A program made the position numbers and the translations under genes. A stretch of DNA of 64,000 nucleotides from Prorocentrum cordatum (Eukaryota > Sar > Dinophyceae > Prorocentrales > Prorocentraceae): the NCBI GenBank assembly GCA_963575745.1, contig CAUYUJ010015505.1, positions 969,090 to 1,033,089 on the forward strand, given 5' to 3'. The notes beneath the pieces are model-generated. The model was not told the origin of the DNA. It was given only the letters and a program-made list of their open reading frames with translations, and searched no databases. Positions 1 to 11,427 of the stretch are shown here, one piece after another (the stretch's first letter is position 1; each line of letters opens with the position of its first letter).

Positions 1-420
1 GGACGAGGACCGACGAGAGCACTGGGCGTCGAGGGCTCCACCTCGAGGCAGGCGCCGGCGCCGCCACGCCGGCGCGGCCGATGCGCTCATCCCATGCCCT
101 TCGGGGAGCGTCGAGGGCGAGACGGGGGCGAAGATAGGCGAAGAGGCCCACGAGGCGTCCAACGCGTCCAAAGATGCCTCCAGGAGCACTCCGCCAAGGG
201 CCCCAAGACGTAACACTCGTCCCATGCACTTCGGGAAACGTGTGCTCAGCAGATTCGCCTCTTGGGCTTCCACAGCGTCGAAGACGGCGAAATAGGCCGT
301 CAAGGTCGCCCCAGGATGGCCCAGGAGGCCTGACATCCTCGTAAAAAAACGAAAACGAGATGAGGGCAAAGCTGGACGAAGATCCCCCAACATCCTCGCG
401 TACAGCCATCGTGCTACCAT
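1..420. other. GC-rich stretch, no gene seen
   Basis: No reading frame with protein-like composition, no RNA gene and no recognised repeat was seen. The last ten bases (411-420) are the left target-site duplicate of the element that follows. Confidence 0.5.
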
Positions 421-578
421 TAGGTCGGGCATCTCCCCCTACAGGAGAACTTTGGGCGACAAATGAAAAATAGTCTAATATGTTTTACATCGTCAAAATC
501 CCCTCCCCCCCAAAAACGAGAGCAATTTTGTTATAACTATTTTGAACATTCCTCCTGTAGAGGGACACGCCCGACTTG
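421..578. mobile_element. Short TIR element, family A copy 1
   Basis: The left end reads TAGGTCGGGCATC then CCCCCTACAGG. The right end reads CCTGTAGAGGGAC then GCCCGACTTG. These form imperfect terminal inverted repeats of about 24 bp around an AT-richer core without coding capacity. Flanks 411-420 (GTGCTACCAT) and 579-588 (GTGCTTCCAT) match at 9 of 10 bases and look like a target-site duplication. Related copies lie at 20479, 40724 and 59810, with a partial one at 20845. A 9-10 bp duplication would fit a Mutator-like mobiliser, but no transposase is present, so the superfamily is inference. Confidence 0.8.
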
Positions 579-710
579 GTGCTTCCATGCGGAGCACAGA
601 ACAAGGGACGAAGGGGCTCTCCTGACCCCGGCGAGCCTCAAAACCGCGGGGAGAGGGCCCCCGGCCTCGGTGTGAGGAGAGGCCCGGAGTCCGGAGCCCC
701 CGCCTGAAGC

Positions 711-945
711 CACAGAGGTCCTGAGCGTAACGTCTTGACCGAAAAACCGAAACTATCGTCATCGTCATCGTCCTCGTCCTCGTCATCGTCGTCGGATCCA
801 CAGAGGTCCTGAGAGCTTGACGTCTTGACCGGAAAAACGAAACTGTCGCCATCGTCATCGTCCTCGTCCTCGTCATCATCGTCGTCGTCGGATCCACAGA
901 AGTCCTGAGAACTTAACGTCGTGACCGGAAAACCGAAGCCATGAT
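711..945. repeat. 88/96-bp tandem repeat with nested GTC/CTC microsatellite
   Basis: Units begin with CACAGAGGTCCTGAG at 711, 799 and 895 (the last with CACAGAAGTCC). Each carries a stretch near GACGTCTTGACCGG followed by GTC and CTC triplets. Unit spacing is 88 then 96 bases. On the minus strand the second unit reads as an acidic Asp/Glu-rich peptide, but the 88-base spacing breaks the frame, so I do not call a gene. Confidence 0.7.
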
Positions 946-959
946 CCAGAAGATCGTCC

Positions 960-1190
960 TCCAAGAACTCTGGGCCAGGTTCCCCCCCATGCTCTCCCCC
1001 CCTCCTCGTCTTCCCCTCCTCGCCCCTCTCCCCCCCCCTCCTCGTCCTCCTCCTCCCCCCTCGCACCTCCTCCTCCTCCTCCTCCTCCGCCTCGCCCCTC
1101 CCCCACCTTCGCGTCCTCCGCCACCTGCTCCTCAACATCCTCATCGTCCTCGTCGTCGCCGTCTTCAGGGTCGGCGGCACCGGCCGTAAG
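960..1190. repeat. Pyrimidine-rich CCT/CTC tract
   Basis: Low-complexity C/T tract. The Arg/Glu/Gly- and Pro/Leu-rich frames on the two strands are products of the repeat. Confidence 0.8.
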
Positions 1191-1471
1191 GCCTTCTCAA
1201 TCGTCCTCTAAGAAATCTGGGCCAAGTTCCCGGACATTTTATGACACTGGGCCAAATCTGCCGTTAGCGCTGGAGGGGCGATCGAGAAACTGTGCCAGCT
1301 TCCCGGCAAGTCGGCAAGTGGACAGCTTCTCGGGAGGAGGTTCTTAATCAACTGCTCGACCGTATGGACGAAGATGACATGACATCATCCTCGCATATAT
1401 GGGCATAACGAAGAACTACCACCACAACTGAGTGGACTTTCCGGGGGGAGTCCCCCTCCAGGAAGAATCCT
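1191..1471. other. No gene seen
   Basis: Mixed sequence with no supported gene. A small palindrome of the form GGACTTTCC...GGGGAGTCC lies near 1436-1455. Confidence 0.4.
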
Positions 1472-1730
1472 TCGAACTCGACATGAACACTTTTAGGGGG
1501 ACAAAAGGTGGCAGGCATAAACAGAACAACTCGGAGGTCCGCACGGATTTCTCGGATCGGCGCTGGGGCCCCTCGGCGGCGCCTCCGGCGTCGCCCCGAG
1601 CGCGCTCCGCGCGCCAGGGAGTGGGGTCCAGCGCCGATCCGAGAAATCCGCGCGGACCTCAGAGTTATTATGTTTATGCCACTTTTTGTTCCCCTAACTT
1701 TGGCTGTGGTTGTGATTGTGGTCGAGTTCG
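1472..1730. mobile_element. Foldback element, family B copy 1
   Basis: A long inverted repeat. The left arm (about 1493-1570) contains GGGGGACAAAAGGTGGCA, CATAAACAGAACAACTC and GGATTTCTCGGATCGGCGC. The right arm (about 1632-1698) is its reverse complement with scattered differences. The arms enclose a GC-rich loop around CGCGCTCCGCGCGCCAGG. Both arms end in TA next to GGGG/CCCC, compatible with a TA target duplication as in Tc1/mariner-type MITEs (inference). A weaker outer inverted match, CGAACTCGAC against GTCGAGTTCG, extends the palindrome to 1472-1730. Related copies are at 29611-29738 and 33243-33412. Confidence 0.8.
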
Positions 1731-1982
1731 CCGTCCTGGGACGCCACATCGACCACAACCAGAACGAAGCTGGCTCCGGTGGTCTGACGATTGTCGCATT
1801 GCGCAGGACATCCCCCCAGGTGTGTCCTCGATGCGGTTTTGGTCGCGCACTGCCCCCGCAACATAATGACAAATCGCCACGGGAGGTTTTGGGCAACGTT
1901 CGGCCTCCCAGGGCCCGTGCCGGGCCCGGGGACCGTCAGAAAACGTGCCAGGATGAAGAGTTGGTCCCCGGGGGCGGGTCCA

Positions 1983-2207
1983 GATATCCGAGAGAGCGTG
2001 ACCCACCGCCGCTTTACTGTGGAAAATTGCCAACCTTTTCCTCCGGAACCCGGGGGTCGCCCCCCCCCCCCCTCCGAAAATCCCCCCCCCCCCCCCCCCT
2101 CCCCCCTCCCGCTCGAAAACGGGGGGGGTCACTACCGGTTCGAACCCCTCCTCCCCCCCCCCCCCCCCCCTCCGGATCCGAAAACGGGGGGGGTCACTAC
2201 CAGTTCG

Positions 2208-2239
<32 letters not shown>

Positions 2240-3133
2240 TACTCACCGCCAGCAAACGACTCCCGGTCCCCACCACCGTCCGCATCACATCCCCCACTGG
2301 TGTTCCCAGCACCACTGTCCTCACCACCGCTGTCCCCACTGGTTCCACCACCGCCCCTACTGTCCCCACCAGTGGCCCCACCACTGTCGCACTGTCCCCG
2401 CTGTCCCCAGAACTGTTCCCACCACGGTTCCACTCTCCCCACTGTCTCCACGGCCCCAACCACTGCCCGACTATCCCCACTGTCCCCACTGTCCCACTGA
2501 CTCCTCCGCTGTCCCACTGAGCTGTCCCACTGTTCCCACCACTGTCCCCACTGTCCCCACCACTGTCCCCACTGTACCTTTGTCCCATTGTCCCACCGCC
2601 GTCCTCGCCACCGCCTTCACCACTGTCCCCACCACCATTGTACCCTCCACTGTCCCACTGTTTCCACCTCATTCCCATTGTCCCCACACCACTGTCCCCA
2701 CCACCACCGTCACCACCACTGTCCACTGTCCCCCCCTGTTCCCACCATTGTCCACTGTCCACTGTCCCCACCACTACCGTCCCCACCACTGTCCCACTGT
2801 CCCACTGTCCCCACCACTGTCCCGCTATCCCCTCGCCACTGTCCCCACCAACACCGTCCCCACCACTGTCCGCACCCCCACTCGGTTTTCGAGGGGGGGG
2901 GGGGTTCGAACCGGTAGTGACCCCCCCCGGTTTTCGAGGGGGGGGGGGGGGGGGTTCGAACCGGTAGTGACCCCCCCCCTTTTCATGATGAGCTGGGGGG
3001 GGGGGGGGAGGGTTCGAACCGGTAGTGACCCCCCCGGTTTTCCGGAGGGGGGGGGGGGGGGGAGGGGTTCGAACCGGTAGTGACCCCCCCCGGTTTTCCG
3101 CCAGCAGCGGTAGAACACGCTCTTTCAGATATC
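1983..3133. mobile_element. Composite TIR element with subterminal G/C-tract arrays and a TGTCCCCAC minisatellite
   Basis: The termini at 1983-2013 and 3103-3133 are inverted repeats with 25 of 31 identities; both start GATATC and carry AGAGCGTG. Inside each end is an array of 45-65 bp units built from a homopolymer C or G run, GGTCACTACCGGTTCGAAC or its reverse complement, and GAAAACGGGGG or its reverse complement. The left array (2040-2240) and the right array (2884-3100) are in opposite orientation. The centre (2285-2875) is a TGTCCCCACCACTG-type minisatellite. No protein-like frame was found. The symmetric design is consistent with a foldback-type transposable element, but no second copy is present here. 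Confidence 0.65.
2285..2875. repeat. TGTCCCCACCACTG-type minisatellite
   Basis: Variable units of about 9-15 bases (ACTGTCCCC, CCACCACTG) fill the core of the composite element. Threonine/valine/proline-rich and Gly/Asp/Ser-rich frames through it are repeat artefacts. Confidence 0.85.
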
Positions 3134-3373
3134 CGGGGGAGCCACGTGGTGCCACGTGGTGAAAAAAAAAACACGACGTCGGATGCCTGGGCAGACCCTG
3201 GGATCTCCGAGAACCAACGGGCCCCGCGACGGCTCCAGAGCGCGCTCCAGAGCGCTCTGCGAGGGTTGGGACGATCTACTCCTCATCGCAAAGGCCTGCC
3301 TGGCGAGGGAAGGGGTCCAAACCCACTGGGGCCCCCCCTGTGCAAAAATCACGATGTCGGTTGTCTAGGACCG
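3134..3373. other. No gene seen; contains an inverted GACGTCGGATGCC motif
   Basis: Unique sequence without a supported gene. ACGACGTCGGATGCC near 3172 is the reverse complement of a motif repeated at 5545, 14266 and 14820 (family G). Confidence 0.4.
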
Positions 3374-3400
3374 GCGGCCTCCTCCTCCTCCTCCTCCTCC

Positions 3401-3432
<32 letters not shown>

Positions 3433-3601
3433 ATACTCATCCTCATCCTCACTCCTCCTCATCCTCATCCTCATCCTCATCCTCATCCTCATCTCATCCT
3501 CATCCTCATCCTCATCCTCCTTATCCTCATCCTCATCCTCCTCCTCATCCTCATCCTCTCCTCCTCTCATCATCATCATCATCATGATCATGATCATGAT
3601 G

Positions 3602-3633
<32 letters not shown>

Positions 3634-3730
3634 CATCCTCATCCTCATCTCATCCTCATCTCCTCATCATCATCATCATCATCATCATCCTCATCCTCAT
3701 CCATCATCATCATCACCACCATCATCATCA
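3374..3730. repeat. (TCC)n/(TCA)n compound microsatellite
   Basis: Triplets TCC and TCA with interruptions. Ser/Leu/His frames here are repeat artefacts. Confidence 0.95.
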
Positions 3731-3967
<237 letters not shown>

Positions 3968-4122
3968 ATTTCTCCTCCTCCTCCTCCTTGTCCTTCCCTC
4001 CTCATCTCGGCAGAGACCCCCTCGTCCTCCCCCTCCTCCTCCTCCTCCTACTCCTCCTCTTCCTTATCTTTCTTCTCCTCCTCCTCCTCTTCCTCCTCTT
4101 CCTCCTCCTCCTCCTCTCAATA

Positions 4123-4410
4123 GAGCCGGCGATTCTGAGAGGGCGCCCCCTCCCGCAGCCGGGCCACTCCTGCCGGCACGCGCCTCGGCTGGAGCAGGGC
4201 CTTCAGCGCAGGTGGACCCATGCCTGCCCCGAGGCCTTCCAGAGCCCGGGCCTCGCTCCGACCAGCGGCCTGCACTGATCACTGCTCCTTGCTATGGGGC
4301 AGTCTTCGGGCTTTTTGGTTGGCCTCCCGGGGCGCCCTCGCCGCCACGGCTCGATGCGCCTCGACGTTCTGGCCAGAGAGCGCCCGAGGACAGGCTGGGC
4401 GGACTCTCGC
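4123..4410. other. No gene seen
   Basis: GC-rich unique sequence with several overlapping open frames on both strands, none with recognisable domains. Confidence 0.35.
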
Positions 4411-4487
4411 GACGAACGAACAGCACAGACCCGTACCCATAGGTGTCCGTCCCCACTATGGGTATGGGTGTGTGTTTCTCGTTCGTC
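4411..4487. repeat. Short inverted repeat (hairpin)
   Basis: Left arm GACGAACGAACAGCACAGAC then CCGTACCCATA; right arm TATGGGTATGGGTGTG ending CTCGTTCGTC. The imperfect arms of about 30 bases enclose a 15-base loop. It may be the remnant of a small foldback element. Confidence 0.6.
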
Positions 4488-4489
4488 AG

Positions 4490-5540
4490 CGATCCCCAAG
4501 CCCAGATCCCGAAGGGCATTCAATGACCAGGGCGCAAACTGCTTCATCAATTCCCTCCTTAAGTTTTTTTGCTTGCAGGCTCCGTGACCATCAAAAACAT
4601 TCAGGACGAGAACGCGGTTCCAGGGATCGGGTCGACAGGTCTGGGGCCCCCGTACTGAAAATCGATCGGCCCTGTCTTGAGAAACGACCCAGTAAAACGG
4701 CGCTGTGATGGTGCCGCTAAAGTGACGCGAAACCTAATTGCCCGCCCGTTCGCAAGCCAGCTTTTGGCCCTTGATGGCTTTCCGAAAGACGCCCAAACAA
4801 AGACCTGGGGATTGGATCGAAAGGGGATCCGCAGACACATCTCAAGAATCAAAACCAACTCACGGCGTCGGATATATAGACCCTCGTCCTCCTCCGGCTA
4901 CCTCTTCCTCATTCGCCTCCTCCCCCTCCTCCTTCTCCTCCTCCTCCTCCTCCACCTTCACATCCTTCTCCATCTCCTCCTTCTCCTTCTCCTTCTCGAA
5001 TCGTATACCGTATACCTGCTCCTCCTGTGAAAGAGACAGGGATGAGACAGCTCCGCGAGTCTGACAATGACGAGGACCTGTACTACGAGTTCGCAAGTTC
5101 AGGTCTAAGAAGCTCGACTTCATGCCTATGCTGATGGTTGTGATCTCGTGTTTGTTCCGCTCTCCCGCCAGCGCTGCGCGCTGCTCCCATGACAGTGGAG
5201 ACGTCGCCCTGGCCCAAGCTGGCGCAGCGGGCTACCGTAAATATCGATGACGGCGGCAGGACGACGAGAGAGGATCTAATGGGCAGGAGGAAAATTAGCT
5301 CACCCGAAACGGGAACGGGGGAACAACAAATAAAGCGATGCCCAACAACAAGCATCGTCCTAAACCACAGCGCCGGCTGTTGGTCACGCGACCTTTTGCC
5401 TCAAATCTCTGTCCCCCGCACTGACGTCACTGCATTCTCCGAACCCATCTCGACCGCTGCCGCAGTTCGTTCCCGCACTCTCCGAACTCATCTGGAGCGC
5501 ACCAAGCGAGGCAAGGTATCGACTTGCAGAAGGGAGGGCC
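4490..5540. other. Mixed sequence with a TCC/CTT tract at 4880-5000; no gene seen
   Basis: Outside the pyrimidine tract the sequence is unique and moderately GC-rich. Frames of 90-160 codons on either strand have no recognisable motif and overlap each other. Confidence 0.4.
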
Positions 5541-5778
5541 TAGACATCCGACGTCGTGATGCGTTCGCAATGTGACTCCCCAGAGGTCTGGAACCTGGAA
5601 CTCTCGAGCCCAAGGTTGCACGAGTGAGGGGCGACGATGGGGGTGGGGGCCTGGCTCAGGGGAGAAGCTTTGAGTTTGAATCGGCGATGCATCGCCGACA
5701 CTTCGGCGACAGGCACCCAATTGCAAAACCGCAAGATCTAGGACGCATAATGACATTCAAGTGCGATGCGTCTCCCTC

Positions 5779-5960
5779 GGAGGCGTGCGTCCGACCCGAA
5801 CATATAGTACAAGGATCTTGCAATATATCTCTCCCCGAGCGGTATGGCCAGAGAGCGCCCGCCGCGGAGCTAATACTACGAGATTTCTCGGCGCGCGCGT
5901 CCCCTCTATGAGGGCGACACACACACACACGTAGTACTAGTATGTTGGGATTGACGCCGA
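5779..5960. mobile_element. Dispersed inverted-end repeat, family C copy 1
   Basis: Matches 19409-19596 along its length, sharing GGAGGCGTGCGTCCGACCCG at the start, CCGAGCGGTATGGCCAG in the middle and GACGCCGA at the end. The two ends are degenerate inverted repeats (CGTCCGACCCGAACATA against TATGTTGGGATTGACGC). No coding capacity. It looks like an old MITE-type element. Confidence 0.7.
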
Positions 5961-5969
5961 CGTTCATCG

Positions 5970-6250
5970 GCCCCATCGGCTATGAATGGGCGATTGGGGC
6001 TCGATGCCTCCCCCCCTGAGCCCATCCCCCTGTAAGGTTGCCCCGTGGTTTTCGGGTCGTAGCTCGACTCTCCGGCGGCCGTTCGGGACGATCTGGGCGC
6101 CCCCCCCCACCCCAGGAACGCTCTCTCGGCGCGGCGCAGCCGCTGGAATGCATCCCGAGGCTGGAAAACCGCCGAGAGTGACGCAAAAGCCGACAACCTG
6201 GAACCTCGAGCCTCGAACCCCTGATGGTGGGCTTGTTTTCCACCGCCACC
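5970..6250. other. No gene seen
   Basis: Unique GC-rich sequence between a family C copy and a TCC array. The open frames have no recognisable motif. Confidence 0.35.
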
Positions 6251-6269
6251 ACCATAAGTAGGAGGGGGA

Positions 6270-7375
6270 GTGGGTCCTCCTCGTCCTCCTGCTCCTGCTC
6301 CTGCTCCTGCTCCTCCTCCTCCTCCTCCTCCTCCTCCTCCTCCTCCTCCTTCTCCTCCTCCTTCTCTTCCTCCTCCGCCTCCTCCTCCTCCTCCGCCTGC
6401 TTCCCCCCTCCAAGTTATGGTGGTGGTGGTGGCGGAAAACAAGCCCATCACCTGAGCGCACCAGGAGATCAGGAGGCCAGGGCCGCGGCCAGGACGCTCC
6501 GCGCACCGCAGGCGCCCCGCCGGCACGCCGGGCTGCTCGGGGCCGCGGCGAACGCGGCGGCCGCGAACCACAGCAGGCCGCACGCGGCGAGGGCCGCCGC
6601 CGAGGCGCACGCGGGCGAGCGCGCCCGGCCCGCCGCGGGCACCCCGCGCGCGCCGCAGCCTCAGAGGGTCCCGGCGACGGGCCGCCGCCGCGGGCGCCCC
6701 GATCTCCTCCTCCTCCTCCTCCTCCTCCTCCTCCTCCTGCTCCTCCTCCTCCTCCTCCTCCTCCTCAATCATCCTCTATAATCCTCCTCCTCTATGTCTT
6801 CTATATATCCTCTATATCCTCTGTACCAGCTATATCTATATACAGATATATGTATGTCCTCCTCCCCTCCTCCTCCTCCGCCTACTCCTGCATCATATCC
6901 TCCTCCTCCTCCTCCTCCTCTCTCTCCTCCTCCTCCTGCTTCCTCCTCCTCCTCCTCCTACTCCTCTGTCTCATCCTTCTTTTCCTCCTCCTCCTCCTCT
7001 TTTCTACCTCAACCTCCTCCTCTTTCTCCTCCTCCCCCTCCTCCTCTATCTCTCCCTCCTCCTTCTCCTCTCTCCTCCTCCTCCTCCTCCCCTCCTCTCC
7101 TCCTCCTCCTCCTCCTCCTCCTCCTCCTCTCCTCCTCCTCCTCCTCCCTCCTCCTCCTCCTCCTCCTCCTCCGCCTCCTCCCTCCTCCTCCTCCTCCTCC
7201 TCCTCTATGTCTCCCTCCTCCTCCTCCTCCTCATCCTTCCCCAATTCCCCCTCCTTCCCCCTCCTCGTCTATCTCGTCGTCCTCCTCCTCATTTATTTCA
7301 TCCTCCTTGTCCTTCTTCTCTTTCTCCGATTTTCCTCCTCCTCCTCCTCCTCCTCCTCCTCCTCCTCCATCTTCT
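6270..7375. repeat. Large (TCC)n/(CTC)n arrays with a GC-rich spacer
   Basis: TCC triplets run at 6270-6412 and 6705-7375, interrupted at 6413-6700 by a GC-rich block holding GGTGGTGGTGG and many GCGCGC steps. Around 6780-6860 there is a short TATATC-rich stretch. Confidence 0.9.
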
Positions 7376-8214
7376 CCACCTACGACTCCCCGTGGGCAGA
7401 GATCCCCGATCCGCCCTCACCCCCTCTCGCCGTGAAAGCAGATCACGGCGGCAGCTCTTTGGCGCGGGAGGTCCTGGAGGAGGGGGAAGGGGGGGAGGGT
7501 GGAAGAAGGGTGGGGAAGGGGTGGGGGGGAGAGGGATGGAAGGGGAGGGAGTTCCTGGAGGAAGGGGGGCAGGTCGAAGAGGTCGAAGAGGCGAAAAAAT
7601 CACACGCCGAAAGATGCCAGGTTGAAGGACTCGAGACAGTACCCGTTCGATTTCGCACAGAAAAGACGGCGCTGCCTTTTCCATTCTTCCCTTGCAGCAA
7701 GGTCCCGGATCCAGGTAGTCATGCACCACGCCGTGCCTCTGAGATCGGTTTTTGGGGCACGGCGAGGTCTGCATTAAACGTATAGAACCCCCGAACCAGC
7801 TCTCGCCGAGTTTGATAGAAGTCGGCACGATTCCGCTGCGTCCTCTGAAAGATCACAAACTCTCCCCAAGCAGTTGCTCTTGGCATTTTTGAATGCAGAT
7901 CTGAAGTGTTGTCTCCATCGTCCCTCATAAATGCATTGTGCTTCAACGTTCCCCGTGCCCTGTTTTGAAGGACCCTCGCTACTACCTGGAAGGTCGGGAT
8001 GTCATCTCAATTGCCTCCGCTCGGCTTTCAGCATGCGCATATGACCGCGCCACAGGGGAGCGAATCGTCCCAGTAATCGGCCCTGCGACATGTTACCACA
8101 CAGTTGCTCTTCCTGGCTCAAACTGCCCCCGCGCAGCCACTATGGCGGATGCGCCTGCGCACTCGGCATGGCGGAAGGGTGGCCAGCTGCTGCTGCTAGC
8201 CCACGTTGTCGCGC
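7376..8214. other. No gene seen
   Basis: A G-rich GGGGAGG block (7480-7575) is followed by unique sequence. Several frames of 75-130 codons have no recognisable domain. Confidence 0.35.
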
Positions 8215-8217
8215 TGG

Positions 8218-8390
8218 CGCCAGACCAGACCAGACCACGTCAGACCAGACCAGCCCAGACCAGACCAGACGAAGACGAGACAAGAACTGACCATACCAGA
8301 TCAGACCATACCAGACCATAGCAGACCAGGCCAGACCAGACCAGGCCAGGCCAGGCCAGGCCAGACAAGGCCAGACCAGATCAGATTGGG
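8218..8390. repeat. CCAGA/CCAGG pentamer minisatellite
   Basis: Repeated CAGAC, CCAGA and CCAGG blocks. The first part is ACCAGACCAG-like, with ACCAT variants near 8290-8320, and the last part is CCAGGCCAGG-like. Confidence 0.9.
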
Positions 8391-8529
8391 AGGACGCCCC
8401 CCCAGGGTGTCGATCCCCCATTGTCCGCGGCCTGGGTCGCGGCCCGGCCGGGCTCAGCGCTGGCGAGCATCTGGGCGGGTGCCAGGGCGTCGACGCGGGG
8501 ACTGCCCGGTCGGCCCTCCTGCCGCCGCC

Positions 8530-8775
8530 TCGCTGTCCTCTGCCCTGCCCTCCTCCTGGTCCTCTTCCTTGCCCTTCTCCTTCTCCTCCTCCTCCTCCTC
8601 CTCCTCCTCCTCCTCCTCCTCCTCCTCCTCCTCCTCTTCCTTGTCCTCCTCCCGACCCTCCTCCTGGTCATTTTCCTTGTCCTCCTCCCGGTCCTCTTCC
8701 TGGTCGCTCTCCTGCTCATTCGCCTCCTCCGCCTTCTCCTCCTCCGCCTCCGCCTCCTCCTTCTCCCCCCCCTTC
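8530..8775. repeat. (TCC)n-rich tract
   Basis: CTCCTC triplets with CTTGTCC and CCTGGTC interruptions. Ser/Leu and Glu/Arg frames are artefacts. Confidence 0.9.
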
Positions 8776-9184
8776 TCAGCCATCCGCCCAGAGATCCAAC
8801 GCGGCCCAGCAACCGCCGAGAGAGCCACCGAGATCCTCGGAGCCTCGATGCCCATCCCTGGCGCGCCGGGATTCCGCTGTGCAGCGCCATCTCGCCCCCT
8901 TATCTGGGGCGTGGGGGGGCGCGGGCCGCCTGTCCTCGGAGTTTCGATGCTCATCCCCGGCGCGCCGAGATCCCTCCGAGGCCCCCGCCGTGCCGCGCCA
9001 TGGCTGCCTCTCGAAGGGGGGGGGGCCTCCCGGCCGAAAAATCCGCCGACCCCGTCGCGGCAGGGCAGGCAGGCGAGGCGCCGCTGCCGCCGGCCTCTCG
9101 CGATGGCCGTTCTTCGCGGAGGCCTTCCCCGGCCGTGGGGCACCGGCTGTTGTCCCCTCGGAGCTTCGTCGCGCTCGTGCTCCA

Positions 9185-9330
9185 TTTTCTGCACCTCCTC
9201 CTCCTCCTCCTCCTCGTCCTCCTCCTTCGTCATCCTGCTGGTCCTCCTCCTCCTCCTCCTCCTCCTCCTCCTCCTCGTCCTCGTCCTCCTCCTCCTCGCC
9301 CCCCCTCCTCCCCCCTTCTCATCCTCTCCC
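9185..9330. repeat. (TCC)n tract
   Basis: CTCCTC triplets interrupted by GTC. Sequence 8776-9184 upstream is GC-rich, open in many frames, and holds no recognised gene. Confidence 0.9.
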
Positions 9331-9398
9331 ATCCTTACTCCGAATTCCCCAAGCAGCGCTTGCACTTAGGGGTCCGTACGTTACTTCCATGTTAAAGA

Positions 9399-9600
9399 AC
9401 TGGGCTGGTGTGGCGGTCTGGCGGTTATGTTGTCGCCGCCCCGTCGCCGCCTATCGTCTGGGCCGGCGTGGCAGCCTGGCGCATACGTTCTGGCCGTCGC
9501 CATCCCGTCGCCACCTCGCCGCCGCCCGTCGTCTGGGCCGGTGTGGCGGTCTGGCAGCTATGTTGTCGCCGTCGCCGCCTCGTCGCTTCCCTGGTTTCTC
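9399..9600. repeat. Tandem repeat, about 70-bp unit, about 3 copies
   Basis: Units share GGGC(T/C)GG(T/C)GTGGCGGTCTGG, then TATGTTGTCGCCG and CCGTCGCC. Copies are centred near 9430, 9500 and 9560. Confidence 0.75.
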
Positions 9601-9719
9601 CTTGTCCAAAAAACGTTAAGTGCTTCCCCCACCCTGGGTTCGCGGTTCCCCCTGGGATGCTACAACTTACATAATATGCTGCCCCATCGTTAGTTTTGAA
9701 TCTGAAGTCGTACTATCCA

Positions 9720-10320
9720 GGCAGGCAGGTATCCCCCCGCCACCGTGACGAACAATTTTACCGCGCGCCCGTGTATTAAAAACATACGTGTTCAAGAACC
9801 AGTGAAACAGTTTGACAAAGTCCCGTCATGCGCGCGGCGTCGCGCGCACCTTCAAACAATCTTGGGGTGTTTCGTGCAAATATCAATATCGAGGTTCCCG
9901 ACAACAAGTAAAACGGCCCAGTGGGTTTGCAACATGGTTTTTTTTCAAACAAACATATACGCTCGGGCTCGCTTTTGCGAATTTTACGCACATCGTGCGT
10001 TTTTCTCGATATATCTGTCGAGTGCGACAAAGCGGGCCTGTCTCGCACGCGTGTCGATATTCTTCGAAGGACCTTTGCTGGGTGGGCACGATCCCTACCA
10101 AAAAAGCACCATGCGGGCCAATCACGCCCGTCGGCCGCGCGCGCATGTCAAAATCCTTTCGAAACCTTGATCACCGACGCGTGGACGCCTTCATGGTCAC
10201 CGGCGTGATCAGCATCGGCGCCGCCATTGGCCTCGCCATCGTCATCGTCATCATCGTCACCAACATCACTACTACATCATCGTGTCTACCGTTGTCGGCG
10301 TCGCCATGATACCGCGCCCG
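9720..10320. other. AT-richer island, no gene identified
   Basis: Lower GC than its surroundings, with homopolymer T runs (GGTTTTTTTTC near 9935). The longest frame is plus 9812-10309, which ends in a hydrophobic Ile/Val/Ala run from ATC/GTC triplets. It has no known motif and I do not call it a gene. The composition suggests an old mobile element. Confidence 0.35.
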
Positions 10321-10639
10321 CCCAGATCACCGACTCGCACTGATGTGCCCGCGCGGCCGACCGACATCGCAGCGCGGTTTGCGAGACATGCTGAGATGTC
10401 CCGAGCGGTCAGCGCCGCATCGGCCGCGTCGGCCGCGCCAAACTAGTTGTCCGCACTGCGCACAAGACTGCGTGCGCTAGCACGGCCGCAGCGGTGCGCC
10501 AACCAGCATCAAGTAGGCGCCGCAATAACCACCGCATGGGTTTTGCAAACCAAATTGCGGCTGGGTTGGTGGGATGATTGCGCGGGCAGTGGAGTTGACA
10601 ATGATTGCGCTGGCAGTGGAGTGTACTGCACATAAATTG

Positions 10640-11285
10640 GACTACGAAGATGGTGCCACACACATTGCACAACATATATGGCACGACATATGTTGCAACA
10701 CGCAAGTGGTACAATATACATATATATATATATATATATTGCACCTCGTAGTCATCACATATGTACTACACTACATAGATTGCACCACGTAGGCCGCACT
10801 ACCTAGATCGATCCTCAACTATTGCCCGCTAAGATCGTACACTGCATCTGTTACCGCATATATGGCATCCCATAGACTGAAATGTCCGTACATACTTTGC
10901 AGCACATCCGCTGCATTATTTAGACTGCACCACATGTCCTGCACAGCATGGATTGAATGCTATGTTGTGCACAGCATGGGTTGCACAGAATTGATTGTAC
11001 CGCGTGGAATACATAACAGAAGCTGAGCCGTACGGATTGCACCATACATATTGCACCACCTATATTGCACGACGTAGACTTCATCACATCGTTCGCGCCA
11101 GTAAAGCTGCACTTCACAGCTCGCACACCATATTGTGGGGGACGCATGAGTTGCATCACGTAGCTTGCACAACCACTCTTGCACAACATGGGGTGTGCAC
11201 GCCATAACTTGCACGACGTAGACTACACCACACTGGCGTCTTCACATACATTGCACAACGTCGACAGCACACCACGGGTTGATAA
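10640..11285. repeat. Degenerate array of TTGCACNACNTAG-type units
   Basis: About seventeen copies of (A/C/T)TGCAC, often continued as CACGTAG, GACGTAG, AACATGG or CACCTA, recur every roughly 13-40 bases, for example near 10779, 11037, 11050, 11065, 11178, 11208 and 11249. A (TA)n run sits at 10717-10739. It is AT-richer than the flanks and has no coding capacity. The units are too diverged for a young satellite, so this is either an old minisatellite or a cluster of binding sites. Confidence 0.65.
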
Positions 11286-11427
11286 AAAACAACCTGTTTG
11301 GGACCTGCGATGGTGAACGTAAGGAGATCTATTCTCAGTTTGCCAGATAGCCGGCCCATGCACAGAAACACCGTCCAGGGAGAGAACTCCTACACGTTTG
11401 TAACATTGAAAACCTACGTTCTAGCTC

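Noticed and set aside
2884-3100. GGTTCGAACC as polymerase III B boxes or tRNA remnants
   Set aside because: No cloverleaf or A box accompanies it, and the motif is a self-complementary part of a tandem unit.
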